A stretch of 64,000 bases of DNA from Veillonella_A intestinalis (GTDB lineage Bacteria > Bacillota > Negativicutes > Veillonellales > Veillonellaceae): contig NZ_CALPCB010000007.1 of assembly GCF_943192895.1 (NCBI RefSeq), positions 111,782 through 175,781 of the forward strand, read 5' to 3'. A model generated the notes under the pieces. The model was not told the DNA's origin. It did not search any database and worked only from the letters and a program-made list of their open reading frames with translations. Shown piece by piece: positions 1 through 6,684 of the stretch; the first letter of the stretch is position 1, and each line of letters begins with the position of its first letter. The position numbers and the translations under genes were made by a program.

Positions 1-1151
1 TCAGCGAAATTTACTGTTTTATAAACCCGCATGGCTCTGGAAATGCTAGACCTATTTTCTTCTCTGATTTTCTTTATCAGTTCTTTATGCTTCTTTAGGT
101 CTTCAGGTGTGTACTCCCCTACTAATTCAGGTGGTAATTCTTTCGGTTCAAGGTTAACAATTCCTGCACAGTCGCCCCCTTTTGAAACTAGGTACTTAAC
201 AGCGGTTAAGACCTTTTTATTAATACAGTATGCTGTTTCCTGTATCTTGTTGACCGCTCCCATGACTTCGGTTAGGTCGACTTCAGATAATTTTCTTATG
301 TATGCTTTACCTGTTCTTGTTCTTTTAGTCGTATAGTCTAACCTCATAAAATCAACATGCTGACTAGCTACATCGTAATAGCCACCGTCAGAAAGGCTTG
401 TCCACGGTTTAGGTGGTATTATTGTAGGTGTTACAAGGTTAACTCTTGTGCTTATGTTATCGAGATTTTTAGACCATATTTCAACTAGGTACTCACTCGG
501 CATAACAAACATTGACTTTTTATCAGTTGTTACTAGTTCTATAAGACCAGTTGATTGCTGAAAGACATCAATTAGTGCCATTCCTAAACTTTGTATTGCT
601 TCATGTGTAGGCTTAAAAAAATCAAACTTTTCTGTTTCGGTGACTTCCTCTATGTAGTTCCATTTATAGCGGATTAAATTTCTCTTTTCGACTTCTGCAA
701 TGATTACTTTTGATTGCTGATAAGTATTCATATTTAGTAAAAATGCGGTTAACTTACACTCATAAAATAGTGCTTGCCCTATTGACCTTGCTACACTAGA
801 TACTGATGTATAAGCACCTGTCCCCCTTACAACGCTACTTATTAAACTTTCAAAAGCAAAAGCACATGCGTTCAGGATAACTTCTTCACTTCCCACGGCT
901 TCGACAAGGGCGACTAACAAGCTTTTGTATATCTTCTGCACTCCCCGTTTAGGTGCTAGTTCAGCTTCAAGCCATTCTGTGATAGCTGTTAGCAAGTCAT
1001 CGGTAATATGCTTTTGTAGTCCTTTACCTGTTTGCGTGCTTGCTCCACGCCCTTTCTGCTGTTCCTTTTGGTGACGGCTAATAAACAACTCCCTTGCGTA
1101 TTCCTTGTACTGTCTTTCTAGTTTAATTTGATCTTGTAATGTTGCTTCCAT
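1..1151 (-). CDS. T7-type single-subunit phage RNA polymerase, N-terminal part (cut by window edge)
   Basis: The frame stays open from an ATG at 1151 to the window edge, giving 383 residues of a protein whose family is normally 800-900 long. The key block is IPPKPWTSLSDGGYY at about residues 250-264, which matches the T7 polymerase segment VPPKPWTGITGGGYW. It is followed by INKKVL and a charged stretch ending in ISRAMRVYKTVNFA, which aligns with the T7 region before the palm. A family member would transcribe phage genes from its own promoters. The catalytic aspartates of the palm lie outside the window. The ribosome binding site AAAGGAGAAC sits just upstream of the ATG and is shared by the small genes above it. 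Such polymerases are known from phages, mitochondria and linear plasmids, so I infer a phage or prophage origin. Confidence 0.85.
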   Translation of the reverse strand, partial: MEATLQDQIKLERQYKEYARELFISRHQKEQQKGRGASTQTGKGLQKHITDDLLTAITEWLEAELAPKRGVQKIYKSLLVALVEAVGSEEVILNACAFAFESLISSVVRGTGAYTSVSSVARSIGQALFYECKLTAFLLNMNTYQQSKVIIAEVEKRNLIRYKWNYIEEVTETEKFDFFKPTHEAIQSLGMALIDVFQQSTGLIELVTTDKKSMFVMPSEYLVEIWSKNLDNISTRVNLVTPTIIPPKPWTSLSDGGYYDVASQHVDFMRLDYTTKRTRTGKAYIRKLSEVDLTEVMGAVNKIQETAYCINKKVLTAVKYLVSKGGDCAGIVNLEPKELPPELVGEYTPEDLKKHKELIKKIREENRSSISRAMRVYKTVNFA

Positions 1152-1261
1152 AATGTGTTCTCCTTTACTTATAAAAAGTTAAAACTAGGGTCTTACGCCC
1201 TTATATGGCTATATATAAAAGCGTTGTAAAAAATCACTACAAATTTATTACTGGTACATTT

Positions 1262-1275
1262 TGTGTAATTACACA
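1262..1275. promoter_or_regulatory. 14-bp perfect palindrome upstream of RNA polymerase gene
   Basis: TGTGTAATTACACA reads the same on both strands and lies about 110 bp upstream of the polymerase ATG. It could be a protein binding site or a small hairpin in the leader. Nothing more can be said from sequence. Confidence 0.35.
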
Positions 1276-1312
1276 TGGTTGCCCAAAAATATTTGTAGGG
1301 CTTTTCTTACTT

Positions 1313-1358
1313 ATTATATCGAACATTTGTACGAATTTAATAGATTGTATGTTCGATA
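1313..1358 (-). promoter_or_regulatory. Candidate promoter/operator for the phage polymerase gene
   Basis: A perfect 10-bp inverted repeat, TATCGAACAT at 1317-1326 and ATGTTCGATA at 1349-1358, flanks 22 bp. A TATAAT box on the minus strand lies at 1318-1313 at one edge of it; the -35 is poor. A further TGTTCGAT half-site lies near 1444. The position after the terminator at 1393-1430 suggests that the polymerase gene has its own regulated start. This is inference. Confidence 0.4.
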
Positions 1359-1387
1359 AAATAAGCGTATAATTAGAAAAATGCGTA

Positions 1388-1430
1388 CAAAAATAGAGGT
1401 AGCTGTTTAGTGCTTCCTTGCCACCTCTAT
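1388..1430 (-). terminator. Terminator between small phage genes and polymerase gene
   Basis: An 11-bp inverted repeat (1393-1403 and 1420-1430, one mismatch) is followed on the minus strand by a run of five T. It would end transcripts of the small genes at 1505-2082, or attenuate read-through into the polymerase gene. Confidence 0.6.
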
Positions 1431-1504
1431 ATACGGTTGTTTGTTCGATTAATTGACAAAGTAATCACAATGCAATTCAGACAAAATATTGTTAATGTCT
1501 TCTT

Positions 1505-1639
1505 TTAGATAAGATTTATACAAGGATTACTCCTTGCTGAATCATTAACAATAGCATTAAATACGCTTTCAGCAACTCCATTGAATACAAACACACTTTC
1601 CCCACCAGTAATTCTTTTGCGTAATTCAAACTTTTCCAT
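1505..1639 (-). CDS. Small phage-like protein, 44 aa, unknown
   Basis: This is a 44-residue ORF starting MEKFELRKRITGGES. I chose the ATG at 1639 because AAAGGAG stands seven bases before it; the frame extends upstream, but that part overlaps the preceding gene. I recognise no domain. It is the third of three tiny leftward genes with nearly identical ribosome binding sites, which argues that all are translated. It probably belongs to the early region of the phage-like element. Confidence 0.55.
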   Translation of the reverse strand: MEKFELRKRITGGESVFVFNGVAESVFNAIVNDSARSNPCINLI

Positions 1640-1652
1640 AGTAAACACTCCT

Positions 1653-1844
1653 TTACTTGCAAATATAGTAATCACGATAACAGTATTGCGTGGTGTCCCA
1701 CCGTGGGCGGTCGATGGTATAACCTTTACCAAATCGCCCTTCGTATTCGCTTACAACGCCTTCAGATTTACGGGATATATATTCACGTCTTGCACTTGTA
1801 TGGTGTAGTGTACATGTTTCTTTTATTTCTGCTATAGTTTTCAT
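1653..1844 (-). CDS. Small phage-like protein, 63 aa, unknown
   Basis: This 63-residue ORF (MKTIAEIKETCTLHHTSARR...) is preceded by AAAAGGAGAACAAAA and lies 16 bp after the gene at 1861-2082. It is rich in tyrosine, arginine and charged residues and has no membrane segment. No family is recognised. Size, spacing and matched ribosome binding sites place it in one leftward transcript with its neighbours, driven by the promoter at 2169-2197. Confidence 0.6.
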   Translation of the reverse strand: MKTIAEIKETCTLHHTSARREYISRKSEGVVSEYEGRFGKGYTIDRPRWDTTQYCYRDYYICK

Positions 1845-1860
1845 TTTTGTTCTCCTTTTA

Positions 1861-2082
1861 TTAAATTACTATAAACAAGTTTGATGTCCGCCCCACGATT
1901 TTATAAGTGACGTTATCAACCGTAAATACAACTCCATTACTCCCATATACACCAAAAGAGCGATACAAAACTTCTTTTCCTTTTCCTTTTCCTTTTATAA
2001 TGTTATAAACTTCACTTGACTTTACTGTTGATAAATCAATAGCAGGATAATTTCTAATTTCTCTTTGAGTTACTTTTTCCAT
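1861..2082 (-). CDS. Small phage-like protein, 73 aa, unknown
   Basis: This 73-residue ORF starts MEKVTQREIRNYPAID and contains a lysine-glycine stretch (KGKGKGKE) near residues 31-38. It is the first gene of the leftward transcript and has AAAGGAGAAC before the ATG. A GTTTAAAC motif lies in its leader at 2109-2116. No known domain is recognised. First position in an early phage transcript would suit a host-takeover or regulatory protein, but that is only inference. Confidence 0.6.
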   Translation of the reverse strand: MEKVTQREIRNYPAIDLSTVKSSEVYNIIKGKGKGKEVLYRSFGVYGSNGVVFTVDNVTYKIVGRTSNLFIVI

Positions 2083-2108
2083 TTTGAGTTCTCCTTTGTT
2101 TTAACTTT

Positions 2109-2116
2109 GTTTAAAC
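2109..2116. promoter_or_regulatory. GTTTAAAC motif in leader of leftward phage operon
   Basis: One copy of the 8-bp palindrome that also lies inside the two main promoters of this element. It sits downstream of the leftward -10 box, between the transcription start and the first ATG, where a bound repressor could act as a roadblock. Confidence 0.45.
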
Positions 2117-2168
2117 ATAAACCTTAAAATTTTTTGGGACTTCTGTTTGTTGTCCCTTTCTATGGTTA

Positions 2169-2211
2169 ATTATACGCTATTGTTTAAACATTGTCAAGCA
2201 TTTGTTTAAAC
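2169..2211 (-). promoter_or_regulatory. Leftward sigma70-type promoter with two GTTTAAAC operators
   Basis: On the minus strand there is TTGACA (2197-2192), a 17-bp spacer and TATAAT (2174-2169), a consensus promoter. The spacer holds the palindrome ATTGTTTAAACATT (2179-2192), and a second GTTTAAAC lies upstream of the -35 at 2204-2211, centred 22 bp away. The layout is the same as in the rightward promoter at 2475-2517. A repressor on these sites would block RNA polymerase directly. Confidence 0.8.
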
Positions 2212-2230
2212 TTTTTTATTTTATTTTTAG

Positions 2231-2259
2231 TTGTAACAATGTGAAAACAATGTTATAAT
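2231..2259 (+). promoter_or_regulatory. Promoter of the ribbon-helix-helix gene
   Basis: TTGTAA (2231-2236) and TATAAT (2254-2259) are separated by 17 bp. The region holds the direct repeat AACAATGT twice but no GTTTAAAC, so it differs from the two operator-bearing promoters. A TAATAC...TATAAGGGGG string at 2267-2289 vaguely resembles a T7-class promoter, but its G run is also the ribosome binding site. Confidence 0.6.
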
Positions 2260-2296
2260 ATAAATATAATACATTATAATATAAGGGGGTGACAAA

Positions 2297-2470
2297 ATGA
2301 AGACAAAAGAATACTACGATAGCTTACCCGCTGATACAAATCACGGTTTTAGACTACCAAAAGAACTAAAAGATGATTTTAATAGTATCTTTTATCGCCA
2401 CGGTGACGCAAGCCGTGTAATCCGTGATATGATTACTGATTATGTTATTAATCATAAGCAAAAAGATTAA
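2297..2470 (+). CDS. Ribbon-helix-helix DNA-binding protein, probable repressor of the phage-like element
   Basis: This 57-residue protein has a short lead, then FRLPKELKDDF (a beta-strand and first helix of the Arc/CopG fold) at 18-28, and ASRVIRDMITDYV at 38-50 as the second helix. AAGGGGGTGAC precedes the ATG. The gene lies between the leftward and rightward operator-bearing promoters. Ribbon-helix-helix dimers bind short palindromes, so GTTTAAAC is its likely target. It may keep the polymerase element silent, as a lysogeny or plasmid repressor would. The fold is clear and the target is inferred. Confidence 0.75.
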   Translation: MKTKEYYDSLPADTNHGFRLPKELKDDFNSIFYRHGDASRVIRDMITDYVINHKQKD

Positions 2471-2474
2471 AATT

Positions 2475-2517
2475 GTTTAAATTTTGTCTTGACATTGTTT
2501 AAACAATAGTGTATAAT
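2475..2517 (+). promoter_or_regulatory. Rightward sigma70-type promoter with GTTTAAAC operators
   Basis: TTGACA (2489-2494) and TATAAT (2512-2517) are 17 bp apart. The perfect palindrome ATTGTTTAAACAAT (2494-2507) fills the spacer, and an imperfect GTTTAAAT (2475-2482) lies 22 bp upstream of it. It drives the rightward operon from 2577. Confidence 0.8.
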
Positions 2518-2576
2518 ATAAATATAGAAAGGTGGTAGACACCAAATATATTTATATTAATCGAAAGGGGTATTTT

Positions 2577-2879
2577 ATGGATTATCAAGTAACTAAAAAT
2601 GGTAAAGTAGTAATGACTGGTGATGACCTCAATACTATTGTTGAGGACTTATTAAGTGGAGATATCTCACTTATTACCTATAGCAATGTCATGGAGTGGC
2701 TAGAAGATAAGCCAGTAGATGAGCCAGTTTTACGAAAGATACTAAAAGAAATGGAAAGTAAACAAAGCGAGTATGCATACTGGATAGACAACAAATACTT
2801 TATTGTCCCTATTGAGTGGGCTGTAAAAAGTGTAGAAGATTGTTTGAATACTTTTGATAATGGTTATGAGGTGAAATAA
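2577..2879 (+). CDS. Hypothetical phage-like protein, 100 aa
   Basis: I place the start at the ATG at 2577, preceded by GAAAGGGG; a GTG 45 bases upstream is in frame but badly placed relative to the -10 box. The protein is acidic, with no signal peptide or membrane segment: MDYQVTKNGKVVMTGDD near the start and IDNKYFIVPIEWAVKSVED near the end. I recognise no family. It is the first gene of the rightward operon and is followed after one base by the next gene, so the two are probably translated together. Confidence 0.65.
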   Translation: MDYQVTKNGKVVMTGDDLNTIVEDLLSGDISLITYSNVMEWLEDKPVDEPVLRKILKEMESKQSEYAYWIDNKYFIVPIEWAVKSVEDCLNTFDNGYEVK

Positions 2880-2880
2880 T

Positions 2881-3753
2881 ATGGACAGACAAGAAGTTTT
2901 AGAAATGTTAAAATCAAAGGCACACAAATGTAAGCGTTACCCTTACCCACTTGATTTTCATATGTTTATCGGTATTACTGGCGTGAAACCAGTATGTTTC
3001 GAAAGGGTCACTGTTGGTTATCCTGACAGTAACAACCCAGTTCACCTTGAGTACATCGAGAAAAATGGTGCTGATGTGCTATGTGCAATGATGTCCCATA
3101 AGGTAATGTACGGTGGCAACTTTGACCCAAAATATATGGCGTCAAGACTACTTGCAGGGCTATTAATCCAGTTTACATATAACATGTTAGATTGGGTACA
3201 CTGGCAAAGGACAAATGACGAAACAATTACAAACCAATACTGTAAAAAACTGTTAGAAGACATCGGTATTACTCCTACATTATCAGCTGTAGCGGAAGAC
3301 CTACAGTATGATGATAATGAAATATTTTACATGGACTTGATAGCCACTGAGCGTTGCACTATAGACCCACAATATACAGGTCGTATTGGTGCAAGTATCC
3401 CGTTAAGACCAACAAGAGAAAGTAAACTTTGTGAAGCATTATATGCAGACATAGAAAGCGTCATTGAATTTATGGATAACAATGTAAAGTTACTTGATGT
3501 TGACATGGAAGAAGTAGAAGGTAAAGCGTGTTACCCTCTTTCAATTTACAAAGACAACACAATATGTTTCAAAATGTCCCCATATGACTGGGCAGAAATG
3601 CCATTAGATGTTTATACAAAAAGCAATTATGATTTAGTAGTAGATGATAATAGATTATCTGTTACTGGATTAACTCAGACAAAGTTACATCAGTTTAAAT
3701 ATTTAACTGTCCATAACTTCCAACAATTCCAGTACGATTATGAAAATGAATAG
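2881..3753 (+). CDS. Hypothetical phage-like protein, 290 aa
   Basis: This is the largest complete gene of the phage-like segment. It begins MDRQEVLEMLKSKAHKCKRY and has a tryptophan-rich central part (YNMLDWVHWQR near residues 100-110). It has no clear nucleotide-binding loop, integrase tetrad or membrane helix. The start lies one base after the preceding stop and overlaps its GAGGTG ribosome binding site. I do not recognise the family; a structural search would be needed to tell whether it is a phage early protein or a plasmid function. Confidence 0.65.
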   Translation: MDRQEVLEMLKSKAHKCKRYPYPLDFHMFIGITGVKPVCFERVTVGYPDSNNPVHLEYIEKNGADVLCAMMSHKVMYGGNFDPKYMASRLLAGLLIQFTYNMLDWVHWQRTNDETITNQYCKKLLEDIGITPTLSAVAEDLQYDDNEIFYMDLIATERCTIDPQYTGRIGASIPLRPTRESKLCEALYADIESVIEFMDNNVKLLDVDMEEVEGKACYPLSIYKDNTICFKMSPYDWAEMPLDVYTKSNYDLVVDDNRLSVTGLTQTKLHQFKYLTVHNFQQFQYDYENE

Positions 3754-3763
3754 AGGTGATAAA

Positions 3764-3898
3764 ATGTATGAAGTCATCAAAGATAATAAAAACTTATGTG
3801 TCCAATACGATTTGGATTACATAGTAGACCACCTATTATGTAATTATGAGGTATCTCTTGATACCCTACAACAATATGTTGATTATGGCAAAAAATGA
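3764..3898 (+). CDS. Small phage-like protein, 44 aa
   Basis: This ORF starts MYEVIKDNKNLCVQYD and is preceded by GAGGTGATAAA, a good ribosome binding site, 10 bp after the previous gene. No domain is seen. Its stop overlaps the ATG of the next small gene (ATGA at 3895-3898), the usual sign of translational coupling in a compact phage operon. Confidence 0.55.
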   Translation: MYEVIKDNKNLCVQYDLDYIVDHLLCNYEVSLDTLQQYVDYGKK

Positions 3899-4054
3899 AA
3901 GACTTTTTATAAACAAGTGATTACTGCACTCAACAAAAGTAATAGTCAAAAAGCGTATATTAATGAAAAGACAAAGGATTACTACATTAGATCACCTAAA
4001 GATGACTTGCTAGTATATTTGTTAAATACACCGTATGAGGTAACATATGCATAA
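3895..4054 (+). pseudogene. Small phage-like gene broken by a T-run frameshift
   Basis: From the ATG at 3895 the frame stops after five codons (MKDFL), but removing one T from the TTTTT run at 3904-3908 gives a continuous 52-residue protein, MKDFYKQVITALNKS... ending TPYEVTYA at 4054. The overlap with the previous stop and the next ATG fits a coupled operon. Either the gene has decayed or the run length is a sequencing error. Confidence 0.5.
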
Positions 4055-4218
4055 TTACTTATTTAAAACAAACTGATGTTGATTATTTCATTAAGTTAAC
4101 AAAAGATTTTGAAGACACCTATAAACCAATAAAAGAATTAGACCCTGAAACACTCAATGATTTACTTATAGAGTGTGGACATGAAAACTCTGTCTTCTAT
4201 CAAGTGGATGATAAATAA
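4047..4218 (+). pseudogene. Small phage-like gene broken by an A-run frameshift
   Basis: An ATG at 4047 preceded by GAGGT overlaps the previous stop. Its frame stops after nine codons. If the AAAA run at 4065-4068 had one base fewer, it would encode a 56-residue acidic protein running from MHNYLFKQTDVDYF to FYQVDDK at 4218. This is the second homopolymer frameshift in adjacent genes. Confidence 0.5.
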
Positions 4219-4231
4219 GAAAAAAAAATAA

Positions 4232-4276
4232 GGACTACTACAGAATACAACAGTGTATCTTGCAGTAGTCCTTTTG
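4232..4276. terminator. Bidirectional terminator of the rightward phage operon
   Basis: GGACTACT (4232-4239) pairs with AGTAGTCC (4264-4271), followed by T residues; the minus strand has an A-rich flank reading as a T run. It lies between convergent genes and can serve both. Confidence 0.7.
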
Positions 4277-4290
4277 TTATCCTTTTATTT

Positions 4291-4620
4291 TTATTTCTTT
4301 TTGTAAAACATCTTAAATTTACCAGTTTCAAAATTGTATACTTCTACTACATCATCATGTCTATTGTTAAATATATATCCTAAGTCATGACCTTTGTTAT
4401 TATTTAATAAGTTTACTACTATTGTTGTCTGTTTATCCTTTACTGTATAACTTTCAATTTCATATAAGTACCCTTTCATGTAACCATCATTTATTCTTAT
4501 TGTCTCGTTCCCGTTTATTTCTTGCCAGTCTCCATATAAGTTTGATATTGGTATGGCGTTAGTTGCTCCAACTGTTCCCCAAAGCAAAGACACAAATAGA
4601 CAAAGGATTAATTTTTTCAT
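4291..4620 (-). CDS. Small secreted protein, unknown
   Basis: The 109-residue product starts MKKLILCLFVSLLWGTVGA, a typical signal peptide, followed by a mature domain of about 88 residues with repeated beta-like segments (YLYEIESYTVKDKQT, KFKMFYKKK). I chose the ATG at 4620 because GAAAGGGGAG precedes it; an upstream GTG start would bury the signal peptide. It shares the convergent terminator with the rightward phage operon. It may be a morphon-type cargo gene of the element or a host gene. No family is recognised. Confidence 0.65.
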   Translation of the reverse strand: MKKLILCLFVSLLWGTVGATNAIPISNLYGDWQEINGNETIRINDGYMKGYLYEIESYTVKDKQTTIVVNLLNNNKGHDLGYIFNNRHDDVVEVYNFETGKFKMFYKKK

Positions 4621-5460
4621 CTTGATAAACTCCCCTTTCAACACCTAATATTGTTACTCTAAATTATACTATATGACCTTTGTTAGTGTCGATAGTAATA
4701 CACACTGGTACAACCTCTTGGATTGAGTAAGTTGCTGTTATAGTCAGCCGTGGGGATTCTAAAGGGGAACGGCTTGGAGTGTCCCCTTTAGAAACTAATA
4801 CGGGCTACTGTTGGTTATCTCCACGGTCACTCCTCAAGAGGTACGGAACGCCCTACATGGGCTTGTGGAGTACCACTGGTAGAACGTTAAGAGTTAACCA
4901 CTGGACATAATTAGTTCCACTGGTTAAACACTGGGAACAAATACTTGTAGTCTTAACCTTTAGTATGCTGTAGGGATACTGTAGGAATGCCTATGGAGTG
5001 CTACTTGGTAGTCTTTTAGGGTATTCCGTGGTATTGACAAGTATTTACTGGGTCTTTTTCCGTCCCGACCTACCCCATAAATACAATAATAAGATAGAGT
5101 TGGAAACGATATGAATTGAGATGAACGGTTCGAGGGAGACCCCACGGGGGTATTCAGAGAATTTCAACTGATGTATATCGGCTCACAAATTTTTACCAAT
5201 TTTTACCTTTTAGTCGTTCCAGTGGTTGTCCTGTAGTTTGATACTAGCAGTGCTAATTTTAGGTCAAGCAGCATTAACTAGCACATATGTTTAGTGTAAT
5301 GTTGACTGTTATGTCATATTCATGAGATAGTCTTCTTTCTACTAGTTCTAAGTATATACTTAATCTTACCATTTCTAGTGACAAATGAAAACTTTTTTCC
5401 ATAAATTTCACAAATTTGCCTAATTATTTTTTCTTAATCACCTTTAAATAAAAGTATCCC
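4621..5460. other. Non-coding hairpin-rich region at the edge of the phage-like segment
   Basis: About 840 bp without a credible gene. It holds a perfect 12-bp stem with a 13-nt loop (4757-4768 with 4782-4793), enclosed by a second stem (4748-4756 with 4818-4826, one mismatch). CCACTGG motifs cluster at 4873, 4898 and 4917, with one in reverse orientation at 5219. TAATAC occurs exactly 100 bp apart at 4696 and 4796. The content could be phage control DNA, a replication origin or a structured RNA; I cannot decide. Confidence 0.5.
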
Positions 5461-5469
5461 TTACAAATA

Positions 5470-5505
5470 AAAAACCGTATAGTGTCGCGACACTATACGG
5501 CCTCT
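5470..5505 (-). terminator. Terminator of the doxX-glnS operon
   Basis: A perfect 26-bp palindrome (5475-5500) is followed on the minus strand by a TTTTTT run. It stands 55 bp after the DoxX stop codon. Confidence 0.85.
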
Positions 5506-5557
5506 TTATTGATTAATTTTTCTGTTGTCTGCCAACTGACAGTTCTTAAAAGTGTTT

Positions 5558-5974
5558 TTACCGCCGTGCGAAAGCGCTATCTACACTATAACGGCCTGGT
5601 CCGGCAATAAATAACATAATCGAACCAAACATCATTTGAGATGGATAATCCCACTTAAAGAACCCACCCCCAAAGGCTGCATACGTCGCAATTAGCAAAG
5701 TAAAAGCAATAAGCAATGCACCTAAACGAGTTAAAAATCCTAAAATGATTAAAAAACCACCTAATAATTCAGCAGCCGCAGCACCCATACCTAATAACAA
5801 AAAGCCATCAGGCACACCAAACTGAGCCATAGTATAGCCAATGTTATATAAGGTTTGCTCACCGCCAGCAAATTTAAAATAACCATGTGCCATCATAGAT
5901 AGGCCGAATACTACACGATAAAATAGTAAGCCTAAATCTTGATAGCGAAATAAATTATGAAACAAAAAATTCAT
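5558..5974 (-). CDS. DoxX family membrane protein
   Basis: The 138 residues contain four hydrophobic helices and the DoxX pattern: FYRVVFGLSMMAHGYFKFAGG near the start and AAAAELLGGFLIILGFLTRLG in the middle. DoxX-type proteins are small inner-membrane proteins, some linked to thiol or oxidant handling, with no firm reaction assigned. The gene is the last of a leftward group after glnS and a secreted protein. The ribosome binding site (GAGGAG) lies about 14 bases upstream of this ATG, somewhat far, so the start is slightly uncertain. Confidence 0.8.
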   Translation of the reverse strand: MNFLFHNLFRYQDLGLLFYRVVFGLSMMAHGYFKFAGGEQTLYNIGYTMAQFGVPDGFLLLGMGAAAAELLGGFLIILGFLTRLGALLIAFTLLIATYAAFGGGFFKWDYPSQMMFGSIMLFIAGPGRYSVDSAFARR

Positions 5975-6021
5975 ATATGATCGCCAATCTCCTCAATTAA
6001 TATGAAATTATATAGTGCCCA

Positions 6022-6663
6022 TTATTTAACAACTTTGGCAAATCCTTTTACCAAAGGCCACAACATATCATCATCAGCACTATTTAAAGCAATAATGCGT
6101 GCTGAAGGACCAAAATACACATTATCATACAATACAATGTGCAAGGTTTCAGAGTAAATAACATCGCCTACTGGATTATCAAAACGCAATGTACCAGTGT
6201 ATGTGCCATTTTTTTGTTCTGTTAATGGTTCTACTACACGATACGCTTGCACTGTATTCATAGTGCCTGCATTAATGGCAGCAGCTAACTCAGGCAATGA
6301 AGAAGAGTCCTGTTCTTTTTTCTTCTTCAAAGAAATCACAGGCATTTTACTTTCAATTCCTAAATTACGTAACCCCTGTTCACCAAACCGTACATCCGCT
6401 ACTAATCCATAAGAAAATACATTGTCTACCTTATAACGCAACTGATATACATCAGCACTTAATAAGCCTTTATCCAATAAGAATTGTTTAAAATCCTGAC
6501 TATCTGTAAACAAGGCTTTTTGTGAACCAGCTAATATTGTTACATTATTTGGCACTTTAATATCTTTAATCGCTACCGTCGTAGGCGTAGCTGCACTTGC
6601 TAAACTAGTAACACTAACGGACAAAGCTAACGCCAAAGTAGCACACCAAGTGGTTGCTTTCAT
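6022..6663 (-). CDS. Secreted/periplasmic protein, unknown
   Basis: The protein begins MKATTWCATLALALSVSVTS and has a signal peptide ending near SLASA. The mature part of about 190 residues has no family I recognise. It has a lysine-rich LKKKKEQ segment near residue 115. Two ATGs are possible; the upstream one at 6669 abuts the GAGGAG ribosome binding site with no spacing, so I chose the one at 6663. It lies between glnS and doxX in a leftward group, which does not reveal its role. Confidence 0.7.
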   Translation of the reverse strand: MKATTWCATLALALSVSVTSLASAATPTTVAIKDIKVPNNVTILAGSQKALFTDSQDFKQFLLDKGLLSADVYQLRYKVDNVFSYGLVADVRFGEQGLRNLGIESKMPVISLKKKKEQDSSSLPELAAAINAGTMNTVQAYRVVEPLTEQKNGTYTGTLRFDNPVGDVIYSETLHIVLYDNVYFGPSARIIALNSADDDMLWPLVKGFAKVVK

Positions 6664-6684
6664 GGACATCTCCTCTATAAAAAC

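Noticed and set aside
4960..5145. A 61-codon minus-strand frame in the hairpin-rich region
   Set aside because: No ribosome binding site, no recognisable protein character, and it overlaps repeated motifs; treated as non-coding.
5050..5200. Possible group II intron domain V (ACGGTTC string)
   Set aside because: The matching GAGCC strand and the bulged stem are absent, and no maturase is nearby.
1..5460. Integrase or attachment site for the phage-like segment
   Set aside because: No recombinase motif in the visible genes and no tRNA or direct repeat at the right edge; the other edge is outside the window.
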